From positions 10,895,879 to 10,959,878 of the forward strand of contig AP025071.1 in the NCBI GenBank assembly GCA_036186865.1: DNA of 64,000 nucleotides, written 5' to 3'. Source of the stretch: Eustoma russellianum. Its lineage: Eukaryota > Streptophyta > Magnoliopsida > Gentianales > Gentianaceae. Numbering within the stretch: the first letter of the stretch is position 1; the number at the start of each line of letters is the position of its first letter. Positions 20,805-32,784 of the stretch are shown in pieces. A model generated the notes under the pieces. That model did no database searches and was not told the origin of the DNA. It was given only the letters and a program-made list of their open reading frames with translations. Made by a program: the position numbers and the translations under genes.

Positions 20805-22281
20805 CCATTTAACTAAAAAAGTACCTACGTTGTTCATTATCCAAGTATAAATGATGATACTAAAGATCGAATTAGAGCAACGTGATAAAGAACCTTAGGA
20901 AAGATTTCTACGTAGCCACTAATACACGGACAAAGAAGATAACTAGAGTAGCACAACTGAAGCATGAAGGTCAGAATACGTTACCAAGTTTGTTCTTAGC
21001 AGTCAGATTAGCACCCTGATGGTCGGAACCCAACAAGGATCCAATAAAGGGTAAATACCGGTTATCTAGGATCAATGGTTTGTTTGACCTGCTTCGGGAA
21101 ACACAAACAATGACAAAACGGAGTTGCAAACTGAATACCTCCAACGAAAGAATCAAGATTGAGGATGTACATGAAATATGTATAGGACACATCATAGGCA
21201 TTCCGAAACCATTAGAATTGACACATGTCTTGCTACATTAATAGATCTTACAAATCTGGTATGTCAAGCTGAGAGTATTTACCACACTCTAGTAGTAAAG
21301 ATATGAGGTGACGGAATTTCGCATAGCTTGATGATCCAAATAACATATGGGAACAAAGCAAATAGGGATACCTTTATGTTTTGGAAACAGAAAACATAGG
21401 TTTCGTGAAGAGCAAGAAACCCTCGAAATGCCATAAGATTTAAGGAAAGGATTGCGACTCTGGATTCGATTAAATGATAGTATATCGACGAAACAGATGA
21501 GTTGGGTTGGATTGACCAAAGATTTAGGGTTTACCGTTCTATGGAAATACATTCTCAAACTAAGATACGAATCATCGAACATGTACTCTAGAAGAGAAAT
21601 TTCGAATACTGATCGATACGAATATATACGCAATATAACTAGCCCGTAGAAGTTTACTAAAGGTGAACGCATGACTTACAGTCTGGAATTAAGAAACTCT
21701 ATCATGTTCTGCATATTTAACGAAGAGAAGGAAATCTCAATATTACATGATCATGTTGGGTACATCATTGTCGACCCTGAAAGAAATATTATCATCAGTA
21801 CATAGTACCGAGATTGGAGGTGCTTAAGCCATGAGGAGGATAATACCCTTAGAGAAAAAAGGATAAGCCCTAACGTAAGCTCTAGGAAAGGCTGAACAAA
21901 GCAGTTACAAGGAGACTAGATAGGTATTTTGTTATGTCTTACCTACCAAAGGATAATGATGGGACATCAAAGACCTGCAAGTTTTTTACAACCTATTCAA
22001 ACTCCAAGAGAAAATGGAATCGTGACACTATAGATTTCATGACTAATGTGTCAAGGACAAAGAAAGGACAGGTTACTAATGGGTGATAAGACGATCGTCT
22101 GACAAAGTCCACCATTTCGGTAACCTTACAAACACAGTATGAAAGGAAATGTCAATCTCCACTTCAGTAGGGTTCAGTAGGGTAGACTCAGGAATAGATG
22201 AAAACCTGAAAGGAGTTAGGCCACATCTCTTTGACGAGTACTCTTAAGTCTCGAGGACGAAACTTTTAATAAGGAGGAGGA
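20805..22281 (+). other. Rest of E interior: no readable pol, ends in polypurine tract
   Basis: About 1.5 kb with no recognisable protease, RT or integrase motif in any frame. The last part (about 22235-22281) reads CTCGAGGACGAAAC then AATAAGGAGGAGGA, the usual ending of Tekay/Del elements just before the 3' LTR. The pol region is therefore deleted or decayed beyond reading, so E depended on other copies or was dead when last moved. Confidence 0.6.
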
Positions 22282-24469
22282 TGTTGTACCCCGTGAAAAT
22301 CACACTATACTAGAACCCGTATGATACGACGTAATAAATAAGCTCTCCAAGTTGCATTTTATTAAGTTACCTTAGTGGTTCCGTAACTAAATTTCCTTTG
22401 AGATAGGTGCGATATAATTATACAAATGGATGTCGTGGAGTGCGTGAAATGACCACTAAGCCCTCCAAGACTTAGTAAATTCGGTCATTGGGCCTTGGAC
22501 GATCTTGGAATAATTTCCATTTTATAAGAAGGCTAGTCCAAGTAGTTTTCCTCAAAGCAAGATTCACAATCTACACTATAAATTGGATGATAGGAGCAAT
22601 ATCATACTTATATGAATAAATCAATTAGTGAAAAGACAATAATGACCTCCAAGCCCTTGTAATTTCGGTCACAAGAACATTAATGAACCTTACGGTATTA
22701 CTCATTTTACAAAAAGCACTAACCTAAACAAGTCCTCATGAAACTAAACCTAAAAGCTTACATAAGAAACTAGATATTATAAGTTATGGTGTAATTATAC
22801 CCTTATGTATTATAAAAGTTGTGTAAGGACAAAAAAAATGCCGTTTTAATAGTCCAAGAATTCGGCCAAAAAGCATTGATCAACCTTGAAATAAAGTCTT
22901 ATTAAAATCATAATTAAATAAAATAAATAAAATTATAAATTATATAAGTTGGGACATGATAAATAAGGAATGACTAAAATACCCCCCAAAGACCCCCAAT
23001 TTTCGACCATACCCCAAGGATTCTAGAATCCTCCACATATGTCCACATAATTCTTAGACTAATTAACAAAATAATAATTAAAATATAAAACAAGCATGCA
23101 TGCAAAATAAAACAATAAAATAATAAGGCATGCAAGAAAGAAATAATAAAATATTAAGGAAAACATGCAGGGGAGACAAAACCTTGTAGCCTACAAGCCT
23201 AGGCCATCCTTTCTCCCCCATGCTCCCGAATTTTCCCCTCCCATGCCCCCTCTAAATTATTTCTAAATATTGCAACCCACTACATTTCATCTCCATCTCG
23301 AAATTCCTTTCAAGCAAAGTCAAGCAACACTTAGCAAGATTTCCATCTCCCTCCACACCCACACAAAACTTTCGGCCCTCTCCCTTGGGGTCAAGAAATC
23401 AATTCAAGTTTCATCTACAAGCTCAAGGAGTGTTTAGGTAAGCTTCATCTCAAGCTCATTAAGTAAATTCTTCATGCAAAATGATGAAGCTCACAAGGGT
23501 GTTGTTTTTTTCTCCACAAACCGTGACCTCCCTTTTGGCCATAGGTGCTAAGATTTCAATCTCTTAGGTGGTGCAACCTTTGGATAGTTGAAGCTTCATT
23601 CAAGGTCTCATTTTTGGTAAGATGTTCTAGCCTCAAATAAATTCTATTTTCACGATAGAATGAGGACTAACATTCTTCCTTCTTCTTCTTCAAAACCGTG
23701 TGCTCAAGAAGTGAAGGAGGAGAAAGATTCCAACTCATTCCATCCAAAATCCAAGCTAAGACAAAAGCTTTAGCTTGAAGAGGAAAGTATACACTAATCT
23801 CTCATGATTTACTTGAAGAATTAGTAGCTTGAATGGTTAGAAGCTCTTAAGATAGGATCTTTAATTGAATACCTTGAGTGCAAGATTGTATCTTAGTGAT
23901 TTCTTAAGAAGAATGCTTTGCATGTGATTAATTCTTTCAAAGATGGAATCTTTTCTTACATGCAAAATTTTATAAGGCTGTTTTGGGACGAGTTAAGGTT
24001 CAACTAAGTGACCTTAGACAAGAATGACTCTTGGATGAAACTTAAGAATCGTCAAAGTGACATGCAAGTGCTAGTTGTAATTTTACAAGTTTACTTTGTA
24101 GGATTTAAGATGAACTAGCATGAGAATGTGTTGCATGTCCAAACAAATGTTGTAAATTTTGTGTGTGACACCTCATAACTTTCGGCCCTAGAGGTGAAGA
24201 TGATGATAAGTCTTGGCTTCAAGAAAGAACACTTGTTTTGGAACAATTATGATACTTGTTATGTTCAAACTACAAACTGTTTTGGTATGATGCAAGGGTG
24301 ACCCAATAAAAAGAATAAAATCTGAATTTTCATGGGAAAAGGGTGTATGTGGTGACCAATAAGCTATTTCATAAGAATAAGACAAATTGTGGACATTTGA
24401 CATGAAAGAATGGCAAAACACCAAACCACTAGAACTGGGCAGAATTGACCACGTTTTGAATAGCTTAAA

Positions 24470-25420
24470 AATGGATCTTGTAGATCTTCAATAAAGCTGA
24501 TTTTTGGTAAAAAGTTATCCTTATGTGTATAGCAAATATGAGAGTTGGATTTTTGATAAAATAAGCTACGGATTATTTTTAATAAAATACTTGATGGAAC
24601 TGCTCAGGCTGGAAATTCTGGAACTTGGCAGAATGGTATAACTTGTTGAATGGTCTTAAAATGAGTTTTGTAGATGTTCAATAAGGCTGATTTTCGGTGC
24701 GGTGACATCCTTGTGTGTATAAAAAGTATGAAAGTTGGAATTTTGGTAAAATGAATTGTGGAATATTTTTAATAAAATATTTGGTAAAACTGCTCAGACT
24801 AAAAAGTCTGAAACTGAGCAGAACTGTACATCATTTTTATTGGCTTGAAAAGAGATCTTGCAGATGTTCAATAAAGCGGATTTTCGGTGTGGTGACAGCC
24901 TTGTGGGTGTAGGAAATATGGAAGTTGGAATTTTGGTAAAATGAGTTGTGGAATATTTTTAATAAAATATTTGGTAAAAAGGGACTGAGCAGAACAGTAC
25001 ATCTTTTTGATTGGCTTAAAAAGGGACCTTGTAGATGTTCAATAAAGTTTATTTTTGGCATGGTAGCAATCCTATGTGTTTAGTGAATACGAAAGTTGGA
25101 ATTTTTGTAAAACAAGTTGTGGATTACTTTTAATGTTTTAATTAGTAAAACTGCTCATTTGAAATTACTGGAACATAGCAGAAATTAAGTAACGGGTTCC
25201 TGGACTCAGAAATGGACCTTAGGAACATGCAAATGGGCTAATTTTTGGTATAATGCTAGTTTCACATGTTTATGACATGTGTGAGTTGGAATTTCGGAAA
25301 AATAAATCATGGTTTTGCCACAATTGAATTTTTAGTAAAATGGATCAGTCCAGTTTCAGCACATGACCTGTTTCAGAAAATTAATAAAATGATCTCTTTA
25401 AGGTTATTGGATTGATCTGG
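24470..25420 (+). repeat. 189-bp repeat array in E 3' LTR
   Basis: Unit phrase (TTCAATAAAGCTGATTTTTGG and variants) at about 24487, 24676, 24863, 25037 and 25225. Spacings are 189, 187, 174 and 188 bp; the 174 reflects a short deletion in one unit. Confidence 0.8.
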
Positions 25421-26154
25421 AAATTTTATGATAATCACCTAAGTCATAGAGGAGTAAGATCATGCAAATTAATCAAGTTGATCTTAACGTTTTGGTGGGT
25501 AAATATGGACATGAAGTGGATGTATTAAAACTGGAAATTGGGCTGAACAGGGGATTAATTATAAAAGGCCCAATTTGATGGATGTGGATCTATATACACG
25601 GTTTGGGCTCACGAATATTAATCCTTAGGGAGTTTATTATATTTTCTAGGTCATGGTCCAAATACTTAAGGTTTTAAGGCCTCAAAAGATAAGGTAATGT
25701 GGTGATTATACCGCAGAATTCAGCATGTACACTCGATAATGATTGGATGACTTAAGGACTTTATTCGTCTTAGGAAGTTACGAAAATTTTACTACATGTA
25801 CATAAGACCCAAACAAACGCATGTATGACAAAAGATTATGGAAATGGACCCGTTTGGTTAGCTTGACCGCCCCATGAACATGAAGTAAAAATCTGGAAAT
25901 ATTTAGTTTCTGAAATCATGCTTATTGACATGTTATAAGAAATGTTTACGACTATTCACGTCATGACTTGCATTGCATATCACTACATGTATCATGCATG
26001 ATCATATGCCACATGAAGTTGATTTAATGGATTTTACTTATGCAAGCAAGTTTTACAAGTGACTATGTTTTCAGTATGCATAAAAGTTTTTATGGTCCCA
26101 TGTTTTAAAGAAAGCTTCATGATTCCTTTGTCGGCCAAGCATGCGACTAACCCG

Positions 26155-26320
26155 ACTCCAAACCCGGGGTTAATTGATCTGTTGACATGATATGTTCTGG
26201 ACCCGTTCAGATCCGGGGTTAATTGATCTGATACATGTTCTGGACCCGTCCCAGACCCGGGGTTAATTGGTCTGTTGATATGTTCTGGACCCACTCAGAT
26301 CCGGGGTTAATTAATCTGAC
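26155..26320 (+). repeat. Minisatellite in E 3' LTR (4 units)
   Basis: Four copies of CCGGGGTTAATT at about 26164, 26215, 26259 and 26304 with GGACCCGTTCAGATC spacers; one unit fewer than the 5' LTR. Confidence 0.8.
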
Positions 26321-26739
26321 ACTCGGTTTTATGACACGTTATTTAATGGGACCAAAATGATGTTTTGACATGACATGACATCATGCATTGCATTTTGCAT
26401 AGCTCACGAGCATTTAGACATGTTGCATGTTACAGTTAATGGTTAATAAGTTATTATTGGTATAGCATTACCTAAGATTATGCTTAAGCTATAACGTCAA
26501 GCAAACTCAGGATTAAAGACCAGGTTTGAATTGTTATTTGAGGTTTTCGGGGCATTACATTCATGTTATAATTCTTTATGTATTTCATGGCAGTTTATTG
26601 TACTCTTGCTGGGTGATTTTTATCACTCACACTTTTATTTTTCCCCAGAGCCAGAAAATGCTAAGACTGAGTGGATCGAGGATGAGCCGAGAGTACCATA
26701 TCCGTAGGCAAGGAGATCTAAAGAAGGCAAAGCTTAAGT

Positions 26740-28040
26740 TGATACGATCTTGGATCGTATGGAATTGACGATCGCTCCTTTCAACTCCAACAGACACCTT
26801 TGATCAACCCTTGCGTGGGACAATGGCGCCAACACCACCTTCTTGGACAAGAGAAATCAACAACGTCTACGTTGAGCAATTCGAATCTCCCAATCCAACA
26901 CGTCGTTCCGTATCCTTGGATTGTGATTCACCAACTAGGTTTGCTCAAACCTTGATTGGATCTAGCCTTGATTTTACTTTGTGAAAACCAAAGGAAAAAC
27001 ACCAAACAAAGCAACACACGGTTGCAAGAAACTGAAATTTATTATTCTCCAAATTCTCAAAAACTAAAACTAGGCTGCCGTTTTTCTTGACTCTCATATA
27101 AGGCTATAATTTTTCTAATCTTAAAAATTAACTAATCAATCAAATTCCTAAGAATACTATCTATCAATCTAAATCAAATTTACATAAAAGATAAGTCAAA
27201 GCTAATCAAGGAAGATTACATAATTCAAATCCCTAAAATCTCGCACTGGAATTACACCCTGTCCGTTATTGGCTTCTACCCGCTTCTACGCGCCGAATTA
27301 GGGTTTGCACTCTTCAGCAAAGTTGTAGCTCATGAAATTCCCTTGAATTTGGGCTTTTGAATCACCTCATTTGGACTCTTCTTGACAGAGATACGGGTCT
27401 CCAAAGATTAGGTATCCACCCAGTGAACTTCAGTACTTTCTATTCTGGACTCCCAACTTGCACCTGATTTCGGTCCACCTTGTAGCCCGAATTAGACAAA
27501 GTGTAAAGCATGAAAAGCGTCACAAATTGAGTTATCTGAAACTTCCAAGTGGTTTGAACCCGTTTGAATCAGTACTCCGACCTAGGCGTCCAAAATACCG
27601 ACTGGTGCCTGGCTGCCTTCCTGAAAAATAGGGACTCTCCAAGCCACTTTCCTTGTTTAGCCTTGTCACCTTAGAAACACTCAAAAACGATATTTAGTAC
27701 TATAAACACATATTAAAAGACTCTATAAAATAGCCTAGACCTAAAATAAAGACAACGCAAACAACTACACTCGATATTACAACGACAACGCATGAAATGA
27801 CCATCCTGCCCTCCCACCAACCCTTACATCAATAGACTCAAGGATAATCAAGTCACGGCCTCAATGATGAACACCCAATGCTGCCCACCATGTGTTGGAA
27901 TCTCTTGCACATGCCTTGTCAAGAAAGCCCCAGTGTCAAAACCTAGTCGTCTCGCTTGGCTTCTTGTAAAGGGACCCCTATGTGTCTCGTTGGAGGGTCC
28001 TTGTGCAAGATTATCACGAGGAGGCTCTTGAGCCTCATCA
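26740..28040 (-). repeat. F 3' LTR (left copy)
   Basis: 1301 bp, on the plus strand TGATACGATC ... GCCTCATCA. It is preceded (in element sense) by the purine tract at about 28041-28055. About 20 differences from the right copy by eye, that is roughly 98% identity. The last 190 or so coding bases of pol lie inside it. Confidence 0.9.
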
Positions 28041-29020
28041 ATCCCCCCCTCCTCAAAAGGATTCGACCTCGAATCAAAGTCATCAAAATGCTCAAAAGGA
28101 GTAAGATCGCTAACATTAAAAGTGTGAGAGATAGAACCATACCTGTCTGGCGGAAGATCAAGAACATAAGCATTTTCACCAACCTTTTGTATGACCTTGA
28201 AATGTCCATCTCCCCTTGGCATGAGCTTGGACTTCCTCTCGGTAGGAAACCTAGCTTTTCGCAAATGCAACCAAACAAGATCACCAGGAACAAAAGAAAC
28301 ATGTTTTCGATTCTTATTAGCCTTCCTAGCATATTGTTCATTTTTACGCTCAAGTTGCAATTTGACCTTAGCATGCAATTTCTTAATCATTTCAGCTTTG
28401 TTCTTACCATCAAGACTAGCACGTTCATTTACAGGAATGGGAAGTAAATCAAGTGGGGAATGGGGATTGAAACCATAAACAATCTCAAAAGGTGAATACA
28501 ACGACCCACTATGCACTGTCCTGTTATATGCAAATTCAACATGAGGTAAGCATTCTTCCCAATGTCTAAGATTCTGTTTGATCAATGCACGCAACAATTG
28601 TGATAAAGTCCTATTAACTACCTCAGTTTGGCCGTCAGTTTGAGGATGGGCCGTGGTAGAAAACAAAAGTTTAGTACCAAGCTTGCCCCAAAGGACTCTC
28701 CAAAAATGACTCAAAAACTTAGTATCCCTATCACTCACGATTGTGCAAGGCATACCATGCAAACGGACAACTTCTTTGAAGAACAAGTGTGCAACATGGG
28801 AAGCATCATCGGCTTTCTTGCATGCAATAAAGTGTGCCATCTTAGAAAATTGATCTACGACAACAAACACACTATCCATCCCAGTTTGGGTCCTAGGTAA
28901 ACCTAAGACGAAGTCCATAGACAAGTCTAACCCATGGTGAAGAAGGGACGACCAAAGGGGTATAAAGTCCATGGGGGTGCGTGGTTGATTTTGCTTGCTT
29001 ACAGGTGAGGCAACTCCCAC
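27848..29020 (-). CDS. pol: F integrase core and C-terminus, extending into the 3' LTR
   Basis: C-terminal part of the F polyprotein, in a frame reached by one frameshift near 28925; the codons upstream of that point to 29020 are shadow. It holds the DDE integrase core (SMDFVLGLP, SDRDTKF, HPQTDGQTEVVN). A GPY/F-like segment (GDGHFKVIQKVGENAYVLDLP) follows, then a short tail with RGPFTRSQARRLG. The frame crosses the purine tract, which encodes EEGG, at about 28041-28055, and continues 64 codons into the LTR to TGA 27848-27850. In centromeric (CRM) retrotransposons a C-terminal targeting motif is likewise encoded partly within the LTR. Open to its stop. Confidence 0.85.
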   Translation of the reverse strand: MGVASPVSKQNQPRTPMDFIPLWSSLLHHGLDLSMDFVLGLPRTQTGMDSVFVVVDQFSKMAHFIACKKADDASHVAHLFFKEVVRLHGMPCTIVSDRDTKFLSHFWRVLWGKLGTKLLFSTTAHPQTDGQTEVVNRTLSQLLRALIKQNLRHWEECLPHVEFAYNRTVHSGSLYSPFEIVYGFNPHSPLDLLPIPVNERASLDGKNKAEMIKKLHAKVKLQLERKNEQYARKANKNRKHVSFVPGDLVWLHLRKARFPTERKSKLMPRGDGHFKVIQKVGENAYVLDLPPDRYGSISHTFNVSDLTPFEHFDDFDSRSNPFEEGGIDEAQEPPRDNLAQGPSNETHRGPFTRSQARRLGFDTGAFLTRHVQEIPTHGGQHWVFIIEAVT

Positions 29021-32000
29021 AAACTCTCTCCACGTCCATTTTCATGTGGGGCCAAAAGAAGTGCTCTTTTAGGGTTTCCAAAGTCTTAAAAACCCCAAAG
29101 TGTCCCATTAGTCCTCCCCCATGAGCCTCTCTCACAAGCAACTCTCGCATAGATCCCCTTGGTATGCACAAGCGGTGTGCCCTAAACAGATATCCTTCAT
29201 GCAAATAGAACTTACCGAAGGGTGACTCAAGACATGCATCGTAGATAGATCCAAAATCTATATCATCCTTATACATTTCCTTAACGTGCTCAAACCCAAG
29301 CAAATGTGACGACAACTTAGTGATTAAAGTGTATCTTCTAGACAATGCATCTGCCACAATGTTATCCTTACCTTGCTTGTATCTAATGACATAAGGAAAT
29401 TGCTCAATGAACTCTACCCACTTTGCATGCCTCTTATTCAGTTTACCTTGGCTTTTAAGGTACTTAAGGCTCTCATGATCAGTGTGGATCACGAATTCCT
29501 TAGGCTGCAAGTAATGCTGCCAAGTTTGCAAAGACCGCACTAATGCATACAATTCTTTGTCATAAGTGGAATAATTCAATGACGCACCTTTTAACTTTTC
29601 ACTAAAGTATGCAATAGGCTTCTTTCCTTGTGTAAGAACGGCACCTATCCCAACCCCGCTAGCATCACACTCAATCTCAAAAGTCTCTTCAAAGTTAGGT
29701 AATCGTAAGATGGGGGCTGAGGTGAGTCTTACCTTCAATTCGTCGAAGGCCTTTTGTTGAGCTTCTCGCCAATTGAAGCCAACATCCTTCTTGACAATCT
29801 CGTTTAGTGGTGCGGCTATTGTAGAGAAGTCCTTCACAAAACTCCGGTAGAAGCTTGCCAGTCCATGGAAGCTCCTAACCTCTCCCACGGTTTTGGGCGT
29901 GGGCCATTCTATGATGGATTTCACCTTTTCCTGGTCCATTTCTACCCCTGAAGCACTCACTACGAACCCTAGGAACACAACCTTCTCCATACAAAAGGAA
30001 CACTTTTTAAAGTTGGCAAACAGTTGATGTTTCCTAAGCTCGTCAAAAACAGCCTTTAGATGGTCAAGATGGTCTAGCAAGTGCCTAGAGTAAATCAGGA
30101 TGTCGTCGAAGTACACTACGACAAACTTGCCAATGAAAGCTCTCAAAACTTCATTCATCAATCTCATGAATGTGCTGGGTGCATTAGTTAAACCAAAGGG
30201 CATCACTAACCACTCGTACAATCCAAATTTTGTTTTGAAAGCTGTTTTCCACTCATCTCCCTCCTTTATCCTCACTTGAAAATATCCACTCTTAAGATCA
30301 ATCTTAGTAAAGTACTTAGCACCGTGCAACATGTCAAGCATATCATCAAGTCTAGGGATTGGGTACCTATACTTCACTGTGATTTTATTGATGGCTCTAC
30401 AATCCACACACATCCGCCAGCTTCCGTCTTTCTTAGGGACTACTATTACGGGTACAGCACATGGGCTCATACTCTCCCTTATCTTACCCTTACTCAAAAG
30501 CTCTTCAACCTGTCTCTGAATTTCCTTTGTTTCCTCGGGGTTTGCCCTATAGGCTGGCCTATTAGGGAGTGTGGCCCATGGAATGAAATCTATTTGGTGT
30601 TCAATGCCTCGCAGTGGGGGTAGTCTTGGGGGTTCTTCATCGGGAAACAAGTCGGAATACTCCTCTAGTAAGGTCACGACACCACTGGGTAAAGAAGTCG
30701 GTAAGTCATCCCTAGAAAATAGGCAGTCAACACTCTCTTTGAACAAAAACACATAAACAGTCTTCTGAGAATGCAATGCATGGGTAACTTCACTAGGTTT
30801 GGCAAAGAATGCATGTTTTGTGGGTGGATGAGTAACGAGTGAAGGGGATGGTGGTGTGGGGATCATGTCTGCGGGCCTGGTGCCCTTTGCGGAAGCCTTG
30901 GAGCTTTCTTTTGCGGAAGCCTTGGAGCTTTCTCCCTGGCTCCTCTTTCCCTTCTTGAGGTCCTCTAAGAACCTCCTTTCGGCCACTTTTTCTTTTGGGT
31001 CATTCTGAGTTTTGTTCCTTCTTTGATGGTCCTCAAAAACTTTGTGCGGTGGCAATGCATGAAGTTTGAAAATCTTGTTGTGAAACTTAAATGAATAGAC
31101 ATTGAGACGACCATCATACGTAACATGTTTGTCAAACTGCCAGGGCCTACCTAAAATGATATGACTAGCGTGCATAGGTACGACATCACACAAAATCTCA
31201 TCTTTGTAACCACCGATAGAAAAGGAAAGCATAACTTGTTTGGACACACTTAATTCTCCACAATCATTTAACCAGGATAGCCTATACGGGTGGGGGTGAT
31301 CAACCAAAGGTAAATCAAGTTTCCTAACAAGTTCTACGCTAGCAACATTAGCACAAGATCCGCTATCAATAATCAAGGTACAACACTTACCTTTCACCGT
31401 GCAGTGAATGTGGAAGATGTTCTCTCGCTGTAGGGCCTCTTCTTCTTCCTTAACATGGGCGCTCAAAATTTTTCTGACCACTAAGAAGTCCTTGTAGGCG
31501 CCCTCTTCTTCCTTGATCTCTTCTTCACTAACCGCTTCATCTTCCTCCTCGGACTTAGGTTTTTCCTCCTCACTTTCATCAGTGTAGTACTCTTGCGTAT
31601 CGTCTAGGTACATGATCTTCTTGGGATTAGGGCATTCTCTCGCATAATGGCCCCTACCTTGGCATTTGAAGCACTGAATATCCCGAAATTTAGGGGTTGG
31701 GTTTCCTGCCTTTCTCTCTCCGGCCCTATTCTTCCCTTTGTCACCTCCCGCTGGAGAGGGATTCACCTTGCTTGGAGCTTGACTAGGTCCTCGGGTAGGC
31801 GTGGTTATGTTTGGCCGAATGTTTCCCCCAGTAGGATTCGACCTAGGCTGCATTTTAATGGAAGAAGACACATTAGTTCTAAAACCGTAACCACTAGCAG
31901 AAAAACGTACCTTTAACTGTCTTTCGATCCGTTGAGCTTTGTGTACCATAGAGTCCAGGTCTACGTAGTTCGTAAGCTCGAGCTGGAAACCAATCTCCCT

Positions 32001-32075
32001 GTTTAATCCTCCTAAAAATCGTGCCATAGTTGCCTCCTCGGGTTCTATTGTGTTGGTTCTAATCATTAAGATTTC
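28893..32075 (-). pseudogene. pol: F gag C-terminus, protease, RT, RNase H, integrase zinc finger
   Basis: About 1060 open codons. Order: end of Gag (FLGGLNREI), CCHC knuckle CFKCQGRGHYAREC, an acidic linker, protease (LIIDSGSCANVAS and LGRPWQFD), RT with YFDDILIYS (YFDD in place of the commoner YVDD), RNase H (IECDASGVGIGAVL) and the HHCC finger of integrase (HGGGLMGH ... CLTCKQAK). It is separated from gag by a shift near 32075 and from the integrase core by a +1 shift near 28925 in the codons for PSSPWV-DLSMD; past that point it stops within 20 codons at 28893. These two shifts are the only damage seen. Translation as one Gag-Pol polyprotein is normal for this clade. Confidence 0.88.
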
Positions 32076-32784
32076 AAAGTTCTTTAAAATAGTCATCAAC
32101 ACTTTTAGACCCCTGTGTGAGTCCCTGCAATCTTTGATGTAAAGTACGTTCATATGATTCAGGAATAAATTTTTTTCTCATTTCAAATTTCATTTCATCC
32201 CAAGTGGAAATCGGATCTCTCATGGTTCTTCTTCTTATATTTTGAATTTGATCCCACCAAATTAATGCATATTCCATGAATTCAATACTAGCATAACGTA
32301 CCTTTTGCCACTCAGAGTAGTTCGTGCATGAATAAATAAGATCGACCTTCTTTTCCCATTCAAGGTATGCTTCGGGGTCACTCTTACCGTAAAAGGAAGG
32401 AATGTTCATCTTGGTTTTGAGAAAATCATCCTCTTGCGGTGGCGCTCTCCTTGCTTGCACTCGGCCTTGGGGCCAAGCTTGCGCCTCATCTATCTCTTCC
32501 TCGTAAAACTCTTGCGGTGGGTATTCTTCTCTTGGCTCACGATGTCTCATGGGTGCTTTCCCTCGATCGGACCGTCCTCGACTTCCCATGGCAACGGATC
32601 CTCTGGCCTCTCCTCCACGCGAGGTCTGCCCGTGGCTTGGTAAAGGCGCATGTGCCGAGCTTTGGCTGGAAGTCCTTCGGTCCAACTCCTCAACCTTGTT
32701 AGAGATCTCTTGTAGCTTCTCCAGTACCTTTTCAAGAGACACTTCCACCCTCACCTCCTCTGCTACGACATTGGTTGACGACAT
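32074..32784 (-). pseudogene. gag: F gag, N-terminal and core domain
   Basis: Starts ATG at 32784 (MSSTNVVAEEVRV). A short coiled-coil-like stretch (LEKLQEISNKVEELDRR) is followed by a low-complexity Ser/Arg/Gly region and the retrotransposon Gag core (SDPEAYLEWEKKVDLIYSC, YALIWWDQI, LHQRLQGLTQGSKSVDDYF). The frame ends at 32074 at a small indel; the continuing Gag codons are in the pol frame. The WEKKV...WWDQ style is the one common in CRM-type plant Gag proteins. The start is supported by being the first Met of the only long frame. Confidence 0.85.

Larger units (their letters stand above)
22282..26739 (+). repeat. Tekay-like element E, 3' LTR, first part
   Basis: Starts TGTTGTACCCC right after the purine tract at 22268-22281. 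It continues to 26739, where element F interrupts it, and resumes at 35393. Without F and its TAAGT duplication the LTR is about 4.75 kb, very long but in range for Tekay/Del elements. Contents: AT-rich first kilobase, a pyrimidine-rich block near 23180-23400, 189-bp repeats, a minisatellite. No gene is seen; short ORFs here are chance. Confidence 0.85.

Noticed and set aside
21289..21672. 127-codon minus-strand ORF in the E interior
   Set aside because: No motif, on the strand opposite to E; the region is decayed element DNA.
24188..24424. Minus-strand ORF in the E LTR as a host gene exon
   Set aside because: Inside the LTR, no motif, no splice partners.
27956..28478. Two plus-strand ORFs opposite the F integrase
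   Set aside because: Antisense shadows of the integrase frame.
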